A DNA stretch of 64,000 nt, taken from assembly GCA_025765615.1 (NCBI GenBank), contig JAIVFJ010000019.1, forward strand, positions 470,329 to 534,328. The letters are read 5' to 3'. Source of the DNA: Zopfochytrium polystomum (taxonomy: Eukaryota > Chytridiomycota > Chytridiomycetes > Chytridiales > Chytridiaceae). Made by a program: the position numbers and the translations under genes. The number at the start of each line of letters is the position of its first letter. The first letter of the stretch is position 1. The notes beneath the pieces were generated by a model. That model worked only from the letters and a program-made list of their open reading frames with translations. It searched no databases and was not told where the DNA came from. Shown piece by piece: positions 53,956 to 64,000 of this stretch.

Positions 53956-54294
53956 GTGTGGATTTCGCTTTTTCTCACCTTGGTGCCTGACAATGGGGAA
54001 GGTGGTGGGTGGTGTGTGGTCGGTGGCGAGTGCCTCGTTGGATTTAGTTAATTTTATTGCAGTGGAATAGACTCAAGCTCTAGGGCTAGGAATGTGACAG
54101 TTGGACCTGAAAAAAAAGGCCGAGACTCATTGGAGAAAAAGTCCAATCGGTGGCGATCTGCTCCGCCATCATCAGGCACTGCGCATTGTTTTTTTTGGTT
54201 GGCTCATTCTCGTAAGAGTAAAATAAAACTCTGTTCCCAAACGACCCATCGCTCGAATAGTTCAACGCAAAATGCAAACGCATTCGAGGGGGCT
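53956..54294. other. intergenic between convergent genes
   Basis: The 3' flanks of the MFS (+) and M28 (-) genes; A/T-rich, no other feature. Confidence 0.5.
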
Positions 54295-56207
54295 TTAAAA
54301 CAAGCTCATCTCCACGGCAAACGCAATCGCGAGCTTGGTAAACTTGGCCATGTGCTCGAACGAGACATTGGAAACGTCGTCGACGGGGGTGTGAACGCTG
54401 AAATTATGGGATCCGTAAAATTGCCATTAGATTTCACGGGGAAGGTGTGTGTGCAAGCATCGACGGAAATGAGGTTCAGGAGGGAGCCATGCAAAAAAAA
54501 CTCACTATGGTGAGCTGGCCGGGAACTCGGACTCAAACATGAATGCGGAGGGGAACCCGACTTTGGTCCATGAAGCGTGGTCTGAGCAAGCGAATCTTGA
54601 GTTGGCACCGGGCGATGGGGAGGGGGGAGGGGGTGTGAAATTTTCGTCAACGCAAACGGGTACGGAAACCAAAGCAAAGGGATGGGGCGGGGGAAGTTGA
54701 GCTGCTTATACCCGCAGCTTGTCTCAGTCCACCCGACGCCTGCATACGTCTCCACCAAAGCCTTCAAAAACCGCGTCAGGGCCGGGTCCACAAAGTCTGT
54801 CATGACCGCGATCGTTTCCGTCTCGCCGCTCGGAAAATACCCAGTCATGTCGGACTGCAAAACACCAAAGACGGGGATGCCCGCTTGTAGGCCGCGACGA
54901 CCTTTTGCGAGCCCAGGAGGCTGCCTTCTTCGCCGGCGTACCAGTGGAACTCGATCGGCCGTTTTGGGACGAAGCCGGAGGACATGAGGATCTGGAAGGA
55001 TTCAAAGATTGTGGCGCTGCCGGAACCTTGGTTTGTAAAGGGAACAGATGGGGGGGAAGGGGGGGCGGATCAACGTTCTTGCCCGCGTTTCCCCCCCTAA
55101 AAGTGAGGCTTTACCGTCGTCGTCCGCCCCAGGGCTTTGGCCGAACCACGGGTTCTGATGGTTGACAGCTACAACTTGAGTTAGAACAACGCAGTCTTGT
55201 TGAAGAAAAAAAAAAAGAAAATGTGCTCACAGTCCAAATGAGCAGACAACACAACAACCGGAGCGTCGGCGGCGTCCTCTCCTTCGATTCTGGCAATGAC
55301 AGACGACTGCGGCCACGGGTGTTCAAACTGCTTCACAGACACCTTCACGTTCGCCGCAGCCTTCTTTGCAAGGTGCTTGGCCTGGTCGAATATCCACTGG
55401 GAGGCCTTGGCGCCAGAGGGTGACTGGTAGTATCTTGTCTTGAACGAGGTCGACAGCTCTGTGAGCCATGAGGTGAGCGCCGGGACGGAGACGTTTCCTG
55501 CGATCGGAAGCACCACCGATTGTTTCGACGCCGAGGTGGGACAGTCTGTCCGTGCGGAGAAGATTGATGTTTTTCAGTACAGTAGCGCGGGAAGATAAAG
55601 CAGCAATCGTGCACCTTCCGCTTTGTAAGCTTTGAGAGAGGCCACGGACTCGAGGTCCCGATCAGTGACGTCCATGAAGTGAATCTTTTGGCGAAGGAGG
55701 CCGATGATCTTGGGGCAGGGGCACACAGATGAACTCTTTATGAACAAGAGCCCCCAAGAATACCTGATCTTCGGCCATCCATCGCTCGTCCGTCTCAGAC
55801 AGGGCGATGCGTCTGAATCCCTGTCTCGTCATCCACTCCGCATCGTCGCCCTGCACGGCAATCACCGCGTCGATCGCACTGGGCGGCTGCAGCGGCGGGA
55901 CAGCACCGCGGTGGCTGACCTCGCAGCCGCCGACACGGTGCCACGGACGTTCGCCGCTGTGCCTGTGCTTGGCGTTTTGCGCCACGTGTCGGCGGACGGC
56001 GCGGTGGACGGCGTGCGCGGCGCCAATGGCGAGGAACGCGGCGGCGAAAATAAAGACGGTGACTTTGAATCGGGTGGTTGCGCGGCGGCGCGTGGTTGTC
56101 GACTCTATCCGCAGCAGGGGGAGGAGGCGGGGGGCCGCGGCGGTCGCATGGTGGCCGTCGGCGATAAGCGGCTGGTGCGGGGTGCTCGAGGGCTTCTGGT
56201 CACTCAT
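54295..56207 (-). CDS. membrane-anchored M28 leucine aminopeptidase (frame break)
   Basis: Exons: 56207-55764, 55708-55615, 55545 to about 55231, a short one near 55185-55110, about 55040-54860, about 54850-54700, 54600-54520 and 54390-54295. The N-terminus has one transmembrane helix (VTVFIFAAAFLAIGAAHAV) after a polar head, so it is a type II membrane protein rather than secreted like LAP1. Peptidase motifs: FKTRYYQSPSGAKASQW; zinc ligands in LSAHLDSVNHQNPWFGQSPG and ADDDG; the catalytic/zinc GEEGSLLGS; SDMTGY; CGYKQLN and CSDHASW, the last giving the final His ligand. The end reads VHTPVDDVSNVSFEHM. Near 54885 the frame breaks by one base inside a helix; an indel error or an inactive allele is possible. 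It would remove N-terminal Leu and other residues from peptides. Confidence 0.82.
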
Positions 56208-56753
56208 TTTTTGGGGTATTGGCCTCGATGAACAGCGTGGGGAAAATAGTCGCGTCGATGTCAGGCAGCGTATTTATAATGCTGAAGCCTCAACACAAGC
56301 AAAAATCGTGGGGGCAATAATACACTGAACCGAAGCGGAGGTGCACTTCCGCGCGCAGCCATATGCTTCAGCAACAAAGAAAGTGGATGCGCGTTGGAAC
56401 TGCGAGTTCGGTTATTTTTGAACACCAAAGGATGAGCCAAAACCACCTTGGTGCAGGGAATCGCTTTATTTTTCTTTCTTTTTTTTTTTTCTCCCTGAGT
56501 TTGAGGAAGCACCAGCTGCAGAACTCGTCGACGACTCGCGTCTAATGTCAGTAGAATTGGCTCGAGGGGGTATTTGGTGCTTGCTGTTTGCTGGACTGAC
56601 ATCTTACAGTGTTATTAACATGTACACAATGGGCTGTGTGACTGTAAATACTTCTGCTGCTGTTGCTTCTGTTGCAGCGGCTGGCATGGCGGTGGCATTG
56701 GTGTCGGTGGGACCGGGGATGCTGTGGGACGCAAAACATCGGACAGCATTGTA
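56208..56753. other. intergenic, no gene recognised
   Basis: The 5' flank of the M28 gene up to the left end of the Tc1 element. T-rich run at 56465. Confidence 0.5.
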
Positions 56754-58069
56754 CAGGGGGGGGACAAAAGTTTCCGGGCACTTGCTGTGCCACCAAAATT
56801 TCGCTCAACATGAGCCATCCAATTCCACAAAACTTAATTGTATTTCAAGCAAAAAGAACGTGATGGTTCGAAAGTCAGGTCAATAGTCTGTTGGCCCTCC
56901 ATCGCTCTCAATAGTAGCTTGCATCCCTTGCAGGCATACTCTTCACTATGATTGGAGGAACTGGGGTTCAATTTCCTGCCAAGCTTTTCGAACTGACTTT
57001 TCAACACCTCGAGGCCAAGCGGGTCGGTCTTCTGATACTTGATCTTTAAGTCGAGCCCAGAGATTCCTCTATGGGGTTCAAATCCGGGCTTTGAGCGGGC
57101 CAGTTCATGATAGGCAAGCCCTTTTCTTTGAACCAAGCTTTAACTTTCAGGGCTGTGTGAGCTGGTGCATTGTCCATGCTGATAGATCAGGCTGTTCTCA
57201 AGAAACTCCCTCGTTGGCATTCTGTTCATCCAAATATTCAATAAAGACTTGAAGTTGACCATCCAAAATGTCAATATACTGCGAGCTGTTCAGTCGCCCG
57301 TCAATGAATGCATAGCTTCCCGCAATCGAACCGCGGAAACAAGCCCAATTGAGAACGACTGGCGCCACTCTTCACTGTTGCTTGAAGACATTCTGGTTTG
57401 AGCTTTTCACCAGCACTGCGCCAAACACGGACCCTGCCCCTGCGCTCCAGTCTCAAAGCTGGCCTCATCAGTCCAAATTACCTTCTCCCACTCTTCAACG
57501 GACCACCTGACATGCTCCTTAGCAAATTCAAGCCGTTTACGGTCGATGCTCTGGCTTTAGATAGGGCTTTTTGGCTGCAAGACGGTTTGAAAATCCCCTC
57601 CTCATGAAGTACACCGTCGAACAGTCCTCGTTGAAACGGGATCGTCACGAGCGGAATTCAACTGATTTGTAAGGCCGCCAAGTGTTTGCCTTCTGTTTGA
57701 TGCAGATCCCTTTGTAGCTCGAACCAAATAACGGCGATTGTTCTCTGAGAGCTTGCGAGGGCCGTCCGGAATGGGGCAGGTGAGTGAGACTGCCAGTGTT
57801 CTCATAGCGCGCAATTATATCCTGGACCGTTGACTTTGGTACAGTTGTGTCATTGGCGATCTCACGGGTGCTCTTCCCGTTGTTGTGCATCGCAATCAGC
57901 GTCTTGCACACGCCATGATCATTCTTCACTCTCTCTTTGCTGTCCCCATGTCAAATGTCGAGGCGATTGCTCCGAGTTTGGTGAGATCGTCAATGGGGCA
58001 GTGCAGATCGACGAGCTGGCGGTGGGGAGGTGGCACAGCGGTGCCCGGAAACTTTTGGTCCTCCCCCTG
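56754..58069 (-). mobile_element. Tc1/mariner-type transposon with decayed transposase
   Basis: 1316 bp. Terminal inverted repeats of about 43 bases: left end CAGGGGGGGGACAAAAGTTT running to GTGCCACC, right end the inverse with a few differences. TA dinucleotides flank both ends (56752-56753 and 58070-58071), as expected for Tc1/mariner. The minus strand encodes a paired-type helix-turn-helix (GKSTREIANDTTVPKSTVQD), WEKVIWTDEASFE (first Asp), a DNAPAHT-like second Asp region and an LNPIE-like end, but in several frames with stops. The element is immobile on its own, but its ends look intact enough to be mobilised in trans. Confidence 0.85.
56880..57929 (-). pseudogene. Tc1-like DDE transposase pseudogene
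   Basis: The first 70 codons (HTH domain, GSLTHLPHSGRP linker) are open from 57929. Downstream blocks KRLEFAKEHVRWSVEEWEKV, ACFRGSIAGSYAFIDGRL and QYIDILDGQLQVFIEYLDEQ are in shifted frames with several stops. The D-D-34-E order is recognisable. Confidence 0.8.
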
Positions 58070-58169
58070 TACTTGTTTTCTCTTTTTTCTTTCTTTTAAT
58101 TCGTTGTCTTTTTGTGTCTCTGTCTCTCTCTCTGCTGGCAGCCACAAAGGCGACGGCCCTTGTCGTTAA

Positions 58170-58846
58170 GTTCCCACGGCCCCTTGCTCCCCACACTGTA
58201 TAATCCACCGTCGCTGGCCACCTTGCCAACGCCGTCGTCGCCCTGCAAAAACGGCACGACCCTCTCCCGCAAGACCCGCTAGTAGTACTCGACGTCGCTG
58301 GCACCTTCCTCCATGGCCACAGACAGAATATTCCCCTCCCGCCACGGTGCACCAGTCAATCTTGGCGCCAACGTTCCTCAGCGCGCAGTACACATCCGCC
58401 AGACACACCTCACTGCCGCTCAACGTCCTCAATCCCGCTGCTGCGGTGCACGTCCCAGTCCACAATCCCCACCCGCACCCCATGCGCCGCCCACACGTGC
58501 CCCTCCGCAATCGCCACCCGGTTCAGCCTGCCGAGCCTGCCCGTGAAGCGCGCCTGCTGTGGTGCCCCGTGGGGCAGACCATTGCAAACGCGGGGAGCGG
58601 ACCCAAGGCGGCGCCATCGGCGAGAAACAGCTCGTCGGTGAGCGCCAGGCAGCTCCTGACGCTCGCACGGCAGGCTGCGACCACGACCAGCCTGACAGAT
58701 CTGAATGCATATGCCAGGTTTGCATACAGCAGTTTGTCAGCGTCGTGGTCGCTGCAAGCTCGTCGCCTGCCCCATGGTCTGAAAGTCGGCGAGGAGCTGC
58801 AGTGTGTGGGCGAGGAGGATTTTGGTGTCACTGCAGCGGCGCCCAA
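58170..58846 (-). pseudogene. class II histone deacetylase pseudogene
   Basis: Fragments on the minus strand follow HDAC order: LLYANLAYAFRSV, FAMVCPTGHHS (family: A-x-x-R-P-P-G-H-H-A), then in another frame RLNRVAIAEGHVW (family: FNNVAVAA) and VGIVDWDVHRSSGIEDVE (family: VAIVDWDVHHGNGT), a stop, then in a third frame NILSVAMEEGASDVEYY, a second stop, RVLRERVVPFLQ. One catalytic His of the HH pair and the GNG turn are also changed. Several frame breaks and two stops make this a dead gene. It adjoins the Tc1 element by about 100 bases. Confidence 0.75.
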
Positions 58847-61045
58847 GGACGGGCGGCAGGCGGTCGAAGTAAGGGCTTAGGGCTGCAAGGATCGTGGTGA
58901 GGCGTTCTGGGCAGTCTGCAAATGGATAGTGAGGGCGGAGAGGTTTTTGAGTTAATCAAGGGGGCGTCTGCGGCAAGGCAGACAAAAATCGTTCATTGGT
59001 CCTCTCTCTTCTCTCTCTCTCATGTGCGATTGCAATTTCTGTGAATGATGGAGATAGAGAGAGAGAGAGACAGACAAACAACTGAGCTTCTGAGCTGTCT
59101 GTCTGCCTGTTTGTCTGGAAACCAAACAGCGGGTGCGGACTGCTGCAAAAACTCCAATCATTCTGGAAGCTATGAAGGTAGGTTCCTTCTTCTCCCCTCA
59201 CCCAAGCAGGTCAAGTTAGGGTGGTGGCGGCAGCGGCCTCTACCCGCTCAGCGAGGCAAGGAAGTCGAAGAAGATGGTAGCATCCCAGTTTCGCCAACAG
59301 ACGAGGGCGTCCCGGGGGCACAACTCTCAAAACGTCTGCAGCAGACAGCGCCTCCAGCAGCCGCACAAGTAACAGCTTGGGCAGCGTCAACGGCAGCGAC
59401 CGAATGGGTTAAAACCAGGCGCTCTGATCAGAAAGAGTCTTTGTTGACGTTGTTACTGGTCTTGCGGCAGCCACCACGTTGTCACTGAGTGGGAGTCAGA
59501 GTCGGACAGCCACGATGCAACAGCAGCCACAGCCCCACCGGCACAGCAGCGCCAAGATCACTTGGATCACTGTCGTTGCTGGATCTGATGGCCTTGCATG
59601 GGGGACAACGTCAGCGGCGTCGAGCTCCCAGATGGCTTCTGACTCTGCTTGTCTACCAGGCTGTCGTCATTGTTGTCCAGAAGCAGTAGTGAAGGGTCCT
59701 TGCCTCATTTACGCAGCAACCTCCACGTGGGAAAGGCTGGGGGTCTTGCAAGATGTGGACAAGGACAACAACGACGATAACAACGACGACAACAACGACA
59801 ACAACAACGACAACGGAAGACGAGCCCTATCTTGATCAGACTCTTCCTCACTGGGACAACCGCCATGATGGCAGCAGCAGAAGGCAGTGGCAAGGGCCAC
59901 GACACCAAACAAAAAGCGTCGTGGACGGGCAGGATTCGGTGGCATCGTCGGTCCACAGTCGGCGTTATTGGTGCCTGAGCTGCCTGGGGGTTGGCGTGGA
60001 CACTGCTACCATTTGGGGCAATGCGGAGCCAGAGTTTCAGGCTTGAGCGGTGGGGAGCCGGGTGGGTGGCGGCTGCTTTGTTGGCAGGTTGTGGGAGAGT
60101 CTGTTCATTTGAGGTGCGTTGGGGGCCGGCACACGTGCGGTTACTTGTACGGCCAGGGCACAGCACGGTGTCTCAGCTGAGCATGGAGACGTCTCTGGAC
60201 TTGATGGGCTCGTCAGTTGCTGAGTCTGCGGCTTTGGGGAGACTGGCAGCGACAGGGGTAGATAGGGTTCGTTTTTTAAACCCTAACCCGTGGAGGTGCC
60301 CTACGGCAGGCAAAGAGCAGTAGCAGCAGCATATTTGGCGAGCTTGCTGGACAGCTGGACTGCAGGCATGACAAACTTGTGCCAGGGAACGGGAACACGA
60401 ACAGCTTCGGCGGAATAGAACTTCTGGGTTGCGGCTGGCAAGCATCAGTGACAAGGACGGTGACAACGGCGGTGGTGTAGCGGCGCTGCTGGAGTCTGTG
60501 AAGTCGCTGTCGCAGCTGCTGTACCTGATTTGCAGGAGAAGTACGGGAGCCGCAAAGGGTTGGTGGAGGCACGGCATGGTGTCGCAGCTGATTTCTACGT
60601 ATTTGGGCATACGATTAGAAAAACATTGGACACGGGTGACTGAGATTTTATCATTTCTTCTCTATTTCATTTTCCTTTTGTTTTTTTCCATCCACGTTCT
60701 TGTCCATCTAACACCTTTCTTTCTCCCCTAGCAACAACATCATCGTATCTACTGGGGCCGCTTTCAGCACTTTCACAATTCTGCTCCCTGAGACAGTCTG
60801 TGTGGCATGGTGGCTGCTGTGCTTTTGGGTTCCTCACATTGCAGTTGAGCGTGTGACTGCTAGAGCTGTGCTGTGTTCAGAGGCGGAGCTGGACCCAGCT
60901 GGTGCACCATCTTAATGACTTTCTCATTCTCTTGTCTTGCTACTCACTCCTGTGCTTCCTTGACCTGTCTTCGATTCTGTACCACCAAAGCAAGCTAAGA
61001 TTTTTTTCCTCAATATGCAGAAAAGAGTGAAAGTTGAGTACAAAG
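58847..61045. other. no confident gene
   Basis: Contains a short GA run (59050-59072), a GAC/AAC repeat at 59760-59815 and Gln/Ala-biased frames. A T/C-rich part from 60640 may be an intron or promoter of the next gene. Confidence 0.4.
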
Positions 61046-64000
61046 ATGGAAGTAGAAGCAATCTGTGTCGCCTGTCTGGATCTGGAGGTGAGCGCACATG
61101 AGCATTTGCTTTGATTATTTCTTACTAATCCTTCAAAAGAGTTTCGTTGTGTCTGTTGTTTTCAGTTCTCGCACAGAAGCCCAGACGAGATTGTTTCGCA
61201 CTGTGCATCATGTGACGGTCCCAAAGCAATTGGTGCAGCCAGTTTGTCAAGAGAGCTTGAAAGTGAAGATTTGGACTCAGATTCAAGTTTGGAGGCAGCT
61301 CTGCAGATCCCTCTTTCAGACAAGACCTCAAGCGTGCTTTCAAATTCAGATCCTGTTGTGTCCAGTTGCTTAGCTGATAAAGTAATTGGAGCGAATTTGG
61401 TTGAGAGTGGTTAGTAAACCGTGGGTTGTCTGTATTTGTGCTTGATCATTCAACTGAAAATTTCTGTTTCAACTTCTCTTTCACTTTTTTCTCTGTTGTT
61501 CCATGTTTTTGCAGGGATGACAGTTGCACATTGCTCAAGGATTCAAGATTCAGAGGGCGATGGTGTTTTTGAAGTGGATGAAAATGCTCATGATCTGGAA
61601 GCCATGGATACTGATGGACCTGGTTCTGTCACATCAGTATGTGTTAGTAGTGGTAAGTTTAATTAATTCTCAGTTTGCTTGCCTTAGTCTGACACATTTT
61701 GTAGAAACAGCCCTGTTGGAATCATCCCAAGTTCACCCAAGTTCAGATTCAGCTGTGAGCATTGGCTCTGGTGATTCCAGAATGGCTGGCAATGATGATT
61801 TGCTTGTTGTTGAACATAGTGCTGATTCCAACCAAGATGGTGGGTGTTGTGATTTAATCGCTTGAATTTCAAGCTGTTCTTCTGTACTCACACATTTTTC
61901 ATACACATCTGCCCTGGTTTCCTACCCCCATTGACAGATGTGAGGGAGCATGCAGCGTACAATTTCAAGTACAGGGCCCTGTTGTGCAAGCACTGCAAGG
62001 CTGCAGTGAGCCCAGTTGATGTCAGAAAGCATGCTCACAATGTTCATTCAAACTTGAACCCAGAGATCCTATCAGAGCTTGTTGTTCAGCTGGTGACTTT
62101 AGCCACTGAGCATTCAGCCTTGCACCCTGCTGAGCTTGCTGTTCCTCTCTCCACTGAGTTGAGAGTGCCTGTTTTAGATGTGCGTCCAGGCTTCAAGTGC
62201 ACTGGATGCTGTGCTTTGTTTTTGACCAAGACTAGATTCCGGCGGCAAGAATATCATCTCAACTCCAGATGCATTTGCACAGTGGACTCTATGGTTCCTG
62301 TGAAGGCTGCTCAGCGCTGGGCACGCTTTTGTGGGTTGTTTGAAGTGGAGTCTGGTTGTGTCAACTCTGTGCACAATCCGTCTGATAATGACAATGTGCT
62401 GGATGTAGCTGCAAGGGAGAGGGATTCTGGTCTACTGAGTATGCTGAATGAAAGCGTTAAGAATGTCAGGAATCTCTTTGCAAGTGATCTGGAAAGTTTG
62501 ACGGGGCCCCCAAATGGTATCATCCAACCCTCAAACTGGGCAGAAATGCACCAATGGCAACGGCTACTCTCTGGTTGTGACCTAAGTTTGATATCTTCCT
62601 TGGCGCAGCAAGCAGAGAAGAAGGCCATAAGCACCTCTGACGCTGAAACGTCTCTTGTGCTGAAGGAAAATCTGTTTGTCAAGTTTCTGCTTGAGGCACA
62701 TGTTGAAGCAAAGGATGCGCCTGATGTTGTGAGATATGCACTCAATCATGATCGGCCAGACAATGAGGCTGCTGGTCGCCGGAAATTTGGTGTTATGGAC
62801 AAAACTGCCCGCGATTATGCAGTGCCCTTTGTTGGTATGATCAGGATATTTCTGCGAGCCTACAGGCTTGAGCCGAAGAGCTTGCAAGGATACCTGCAGT
62901 ACAGATTGCTTTTTTCAAGCACAAGGAAAGAATTGAGAGGCTTGTAAATGCTGAAGCTTTGAACCAAGTACGCACAGCATTCTTTCAGTTTTGTGCTGCC
63001 CTCATCACAGAATTTGATGGTGGTGCAAGAAAACCATGCGCCGCAAAAATTGCTATTGCTTGTTTGGGTGTGGATCCAAGAAGGAAGCTTGCATGGTGCG
63101 AGCCGTGGAATTTTAGCAAACCCCTCTCTGCGCTGATATACCACTTCAGAAGTGTGGGGTACTTTTGCCTCAAAAAGGCCCATGTCACTGTGGCTGGAAT
63201 GGCTCAAATCGGCGACAATAGGAGTGTGATGGGCAATCAGGATGATCCAGCCAATGTACCAGCTCCATATGATGATGATGACCTGGAAGGGCTTGTGATT
63301 GATTTTATGGAGTTTCGCTCAAAGTTTCTGGTGCTGTCTGTCAGCCATGTGTGCGACTATTTGCACAGAGCACGAGCTTACTGCTTCAAGACAAAGAATC
63401 CTTCCATAAGCCAGTTTCACACAGACACTGAAGGCTTCCATTTGCAGGGAAGCATATCTTCTTCAACTCCTTCAGGCCTGTTGCCAGAGCTATGGTGGAG
63501 GAATTGCTGGAGGACTACTTGAAAATTAGCCTCACAAGGAGACGGGCACCAAGCCCTGGAGTGTGGATGTGTCTGCTTTGAAGGATAATCTGTGGGACTC
63601 CACCAATGGATTTTCATTTGTCTCTCATCCTGATAATTGCAATGCTGTCAGCGCTGGACCTGATTTGAAGAAAAGGGCTGTTGGATATTTTTTTGATGAG
63701 TCTAAATTGAGGAATGAGGGCTGGCTGCTGAAATTGGACAAACCTTCCCAAAGGGATTGAAGATGGAAACGTCATTGGATTGGCTTTCAGATGTGCGTCA
63801 GTTCAAAAAGAGTTTGGCCACATGTATCATGTTCACTGCAGGCGCTTCAAACAGGGCCACAAGCTACTGGCTGCCCTGGTGCAGAATGACACTGATTGGC
63901 CTCGAACTGTGCGCCTGTTCAATGGCCGGGTTTTCCTGCAGCAAGGCTACAGTAAAAGCATGGCAAAGAGGGAATCAGTTGTCCTGCACTTTTTGCCAAA
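61046..64000 (+). pseudogene. OrsD/DUF3505-like protein gene, frame-broken, runs off the window
   Basis: Five exons join in phase: 61046-61087, 61166-61409, 61515-61652, 61705-61839 and 61938 onward. The first four give an acidic Ser-rich N-terminus with CVAC and CASC pairs. Exon 5 holds the zinc-finger module CKHCKAAVSPVDVRKHAHNV and CTGCCALFLTKTRFRRQEYH, with C-x2-C-x12-H-x4-H spacing as in the fungal DUF3505 (OrsD) family. Later blocks typical of the long family members follow (FMEFRSKFLVLSVSHV; KHIFFNSFRPVARAMVEELL; TAGASNRATSYW; RLFNGRVFLQQGYSKS), but in different frames, changing near 62905, 63450, 63540, 63765 and 63880. The long members often lead into a RecQ-like helicase, which would lie beyond the window. 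Decay or assembly error could explain the breaks. Confidence 0.65.

Noticed and set aside
60270..60285. AAACCCTAACCC word as a telomere trace
   Set aside because: A single occurrence without an array; not enough to claim an interstitial telomere.
1..64000. CRISPR array, bacterial operon or riboswitch
   Set aside because: No regularly spaced identical repeats; genes have spliceosomal introns and eukaryotic families throughout.

Overview
The window looks like nuclear DNA of a filamentous or zoosporic fungus, probably an early-diverging lineage such as a chytrid. Evidence: short GT-AG introns, a GCN4/CPC-1-type bZIP factor with leader uORFs, a tyrosinase, an M28 leucine aminopeptidase, a Ty3 chromovirus, a Tc1 element and intron-containing eukaryotic tRNAs. 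The lineage is inference. No rRNA, CRISPR array or bacterial operon was seen.

There are two kinds of territory. GC- and CpG-rich gene islands (about 0.8-11, 15.5-38 and 52-59 kb) hold compact multi-exon genes. CpG-poor blocks (about 12-15.5, 38.8-45.7 and 60.6-64 kb) hold tRNA genes, decayed repeats and a frame-broken OrsD/DUF3505-like gene.

Layout. 0.8-3.1 kb: multi-pass membrane protein with a Pro-rich repeat tail (-). 4.5-6.9: BTB/POZ protein (-), divergent from oligoribonuclease at 8.0-9.05 (+). 9.5-11.1: GCN4-like bZIP gene with two uORFs (+). 12-15: tRNAs and repeats. 15.6-16.3: intronless SDR (-). 17.5-19.9: secreted tyrosinase (+). 20.4-22.3: polytopic membrane protein in at least nine small exons (-). 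22.5: tRNA-Ile. 23.0-26.1: two paralogous single-span proteins with a CxxC N-terminus and acidic or His-rich tails (-). 27.6-28: ankyrin remnant. 28.5-33.1: a block bounded by two tRNA-Ser(GCU) genes, holding an atypical Rho-like GTPase, an eIF5A-like protein without the hypusine lysine, an eIF5A/tRNA chimera and an F-box-like gene. 33.2-33.7: dead CCDC97 gene. 34.3-36.9: Ala/Gly-rich protein built from many phase-1 exons (-). 37-38: long CT tracts. 39-45: tRNA-rich repeat land. 46.2-52.0: complete Ty3/Gypsy chromovirus with identical 188-bp LTRs and a 5-bp target duplication. 52.9-54: truncated MFS transporter (+). 54.3-56.2: membrane-anchored M28 aminopeptidase (-). 56.8-58.1: dead Tc1 element with TIRs. 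58.2-58.8: class II histone deacetylase pseudogene. 61-64: OrsD-like gene.

No single operating pathway ties the window together. The genes read as unlinked housekeeping, regulatory and secreted functions broken up by mobile and decaying DNA. Many genes show one-base frame breaks, so part of the apparent decay could be assembly error. Exon junctions were placed by eye from splice motifs and phase, and individual coordinates may be off by a few bases.
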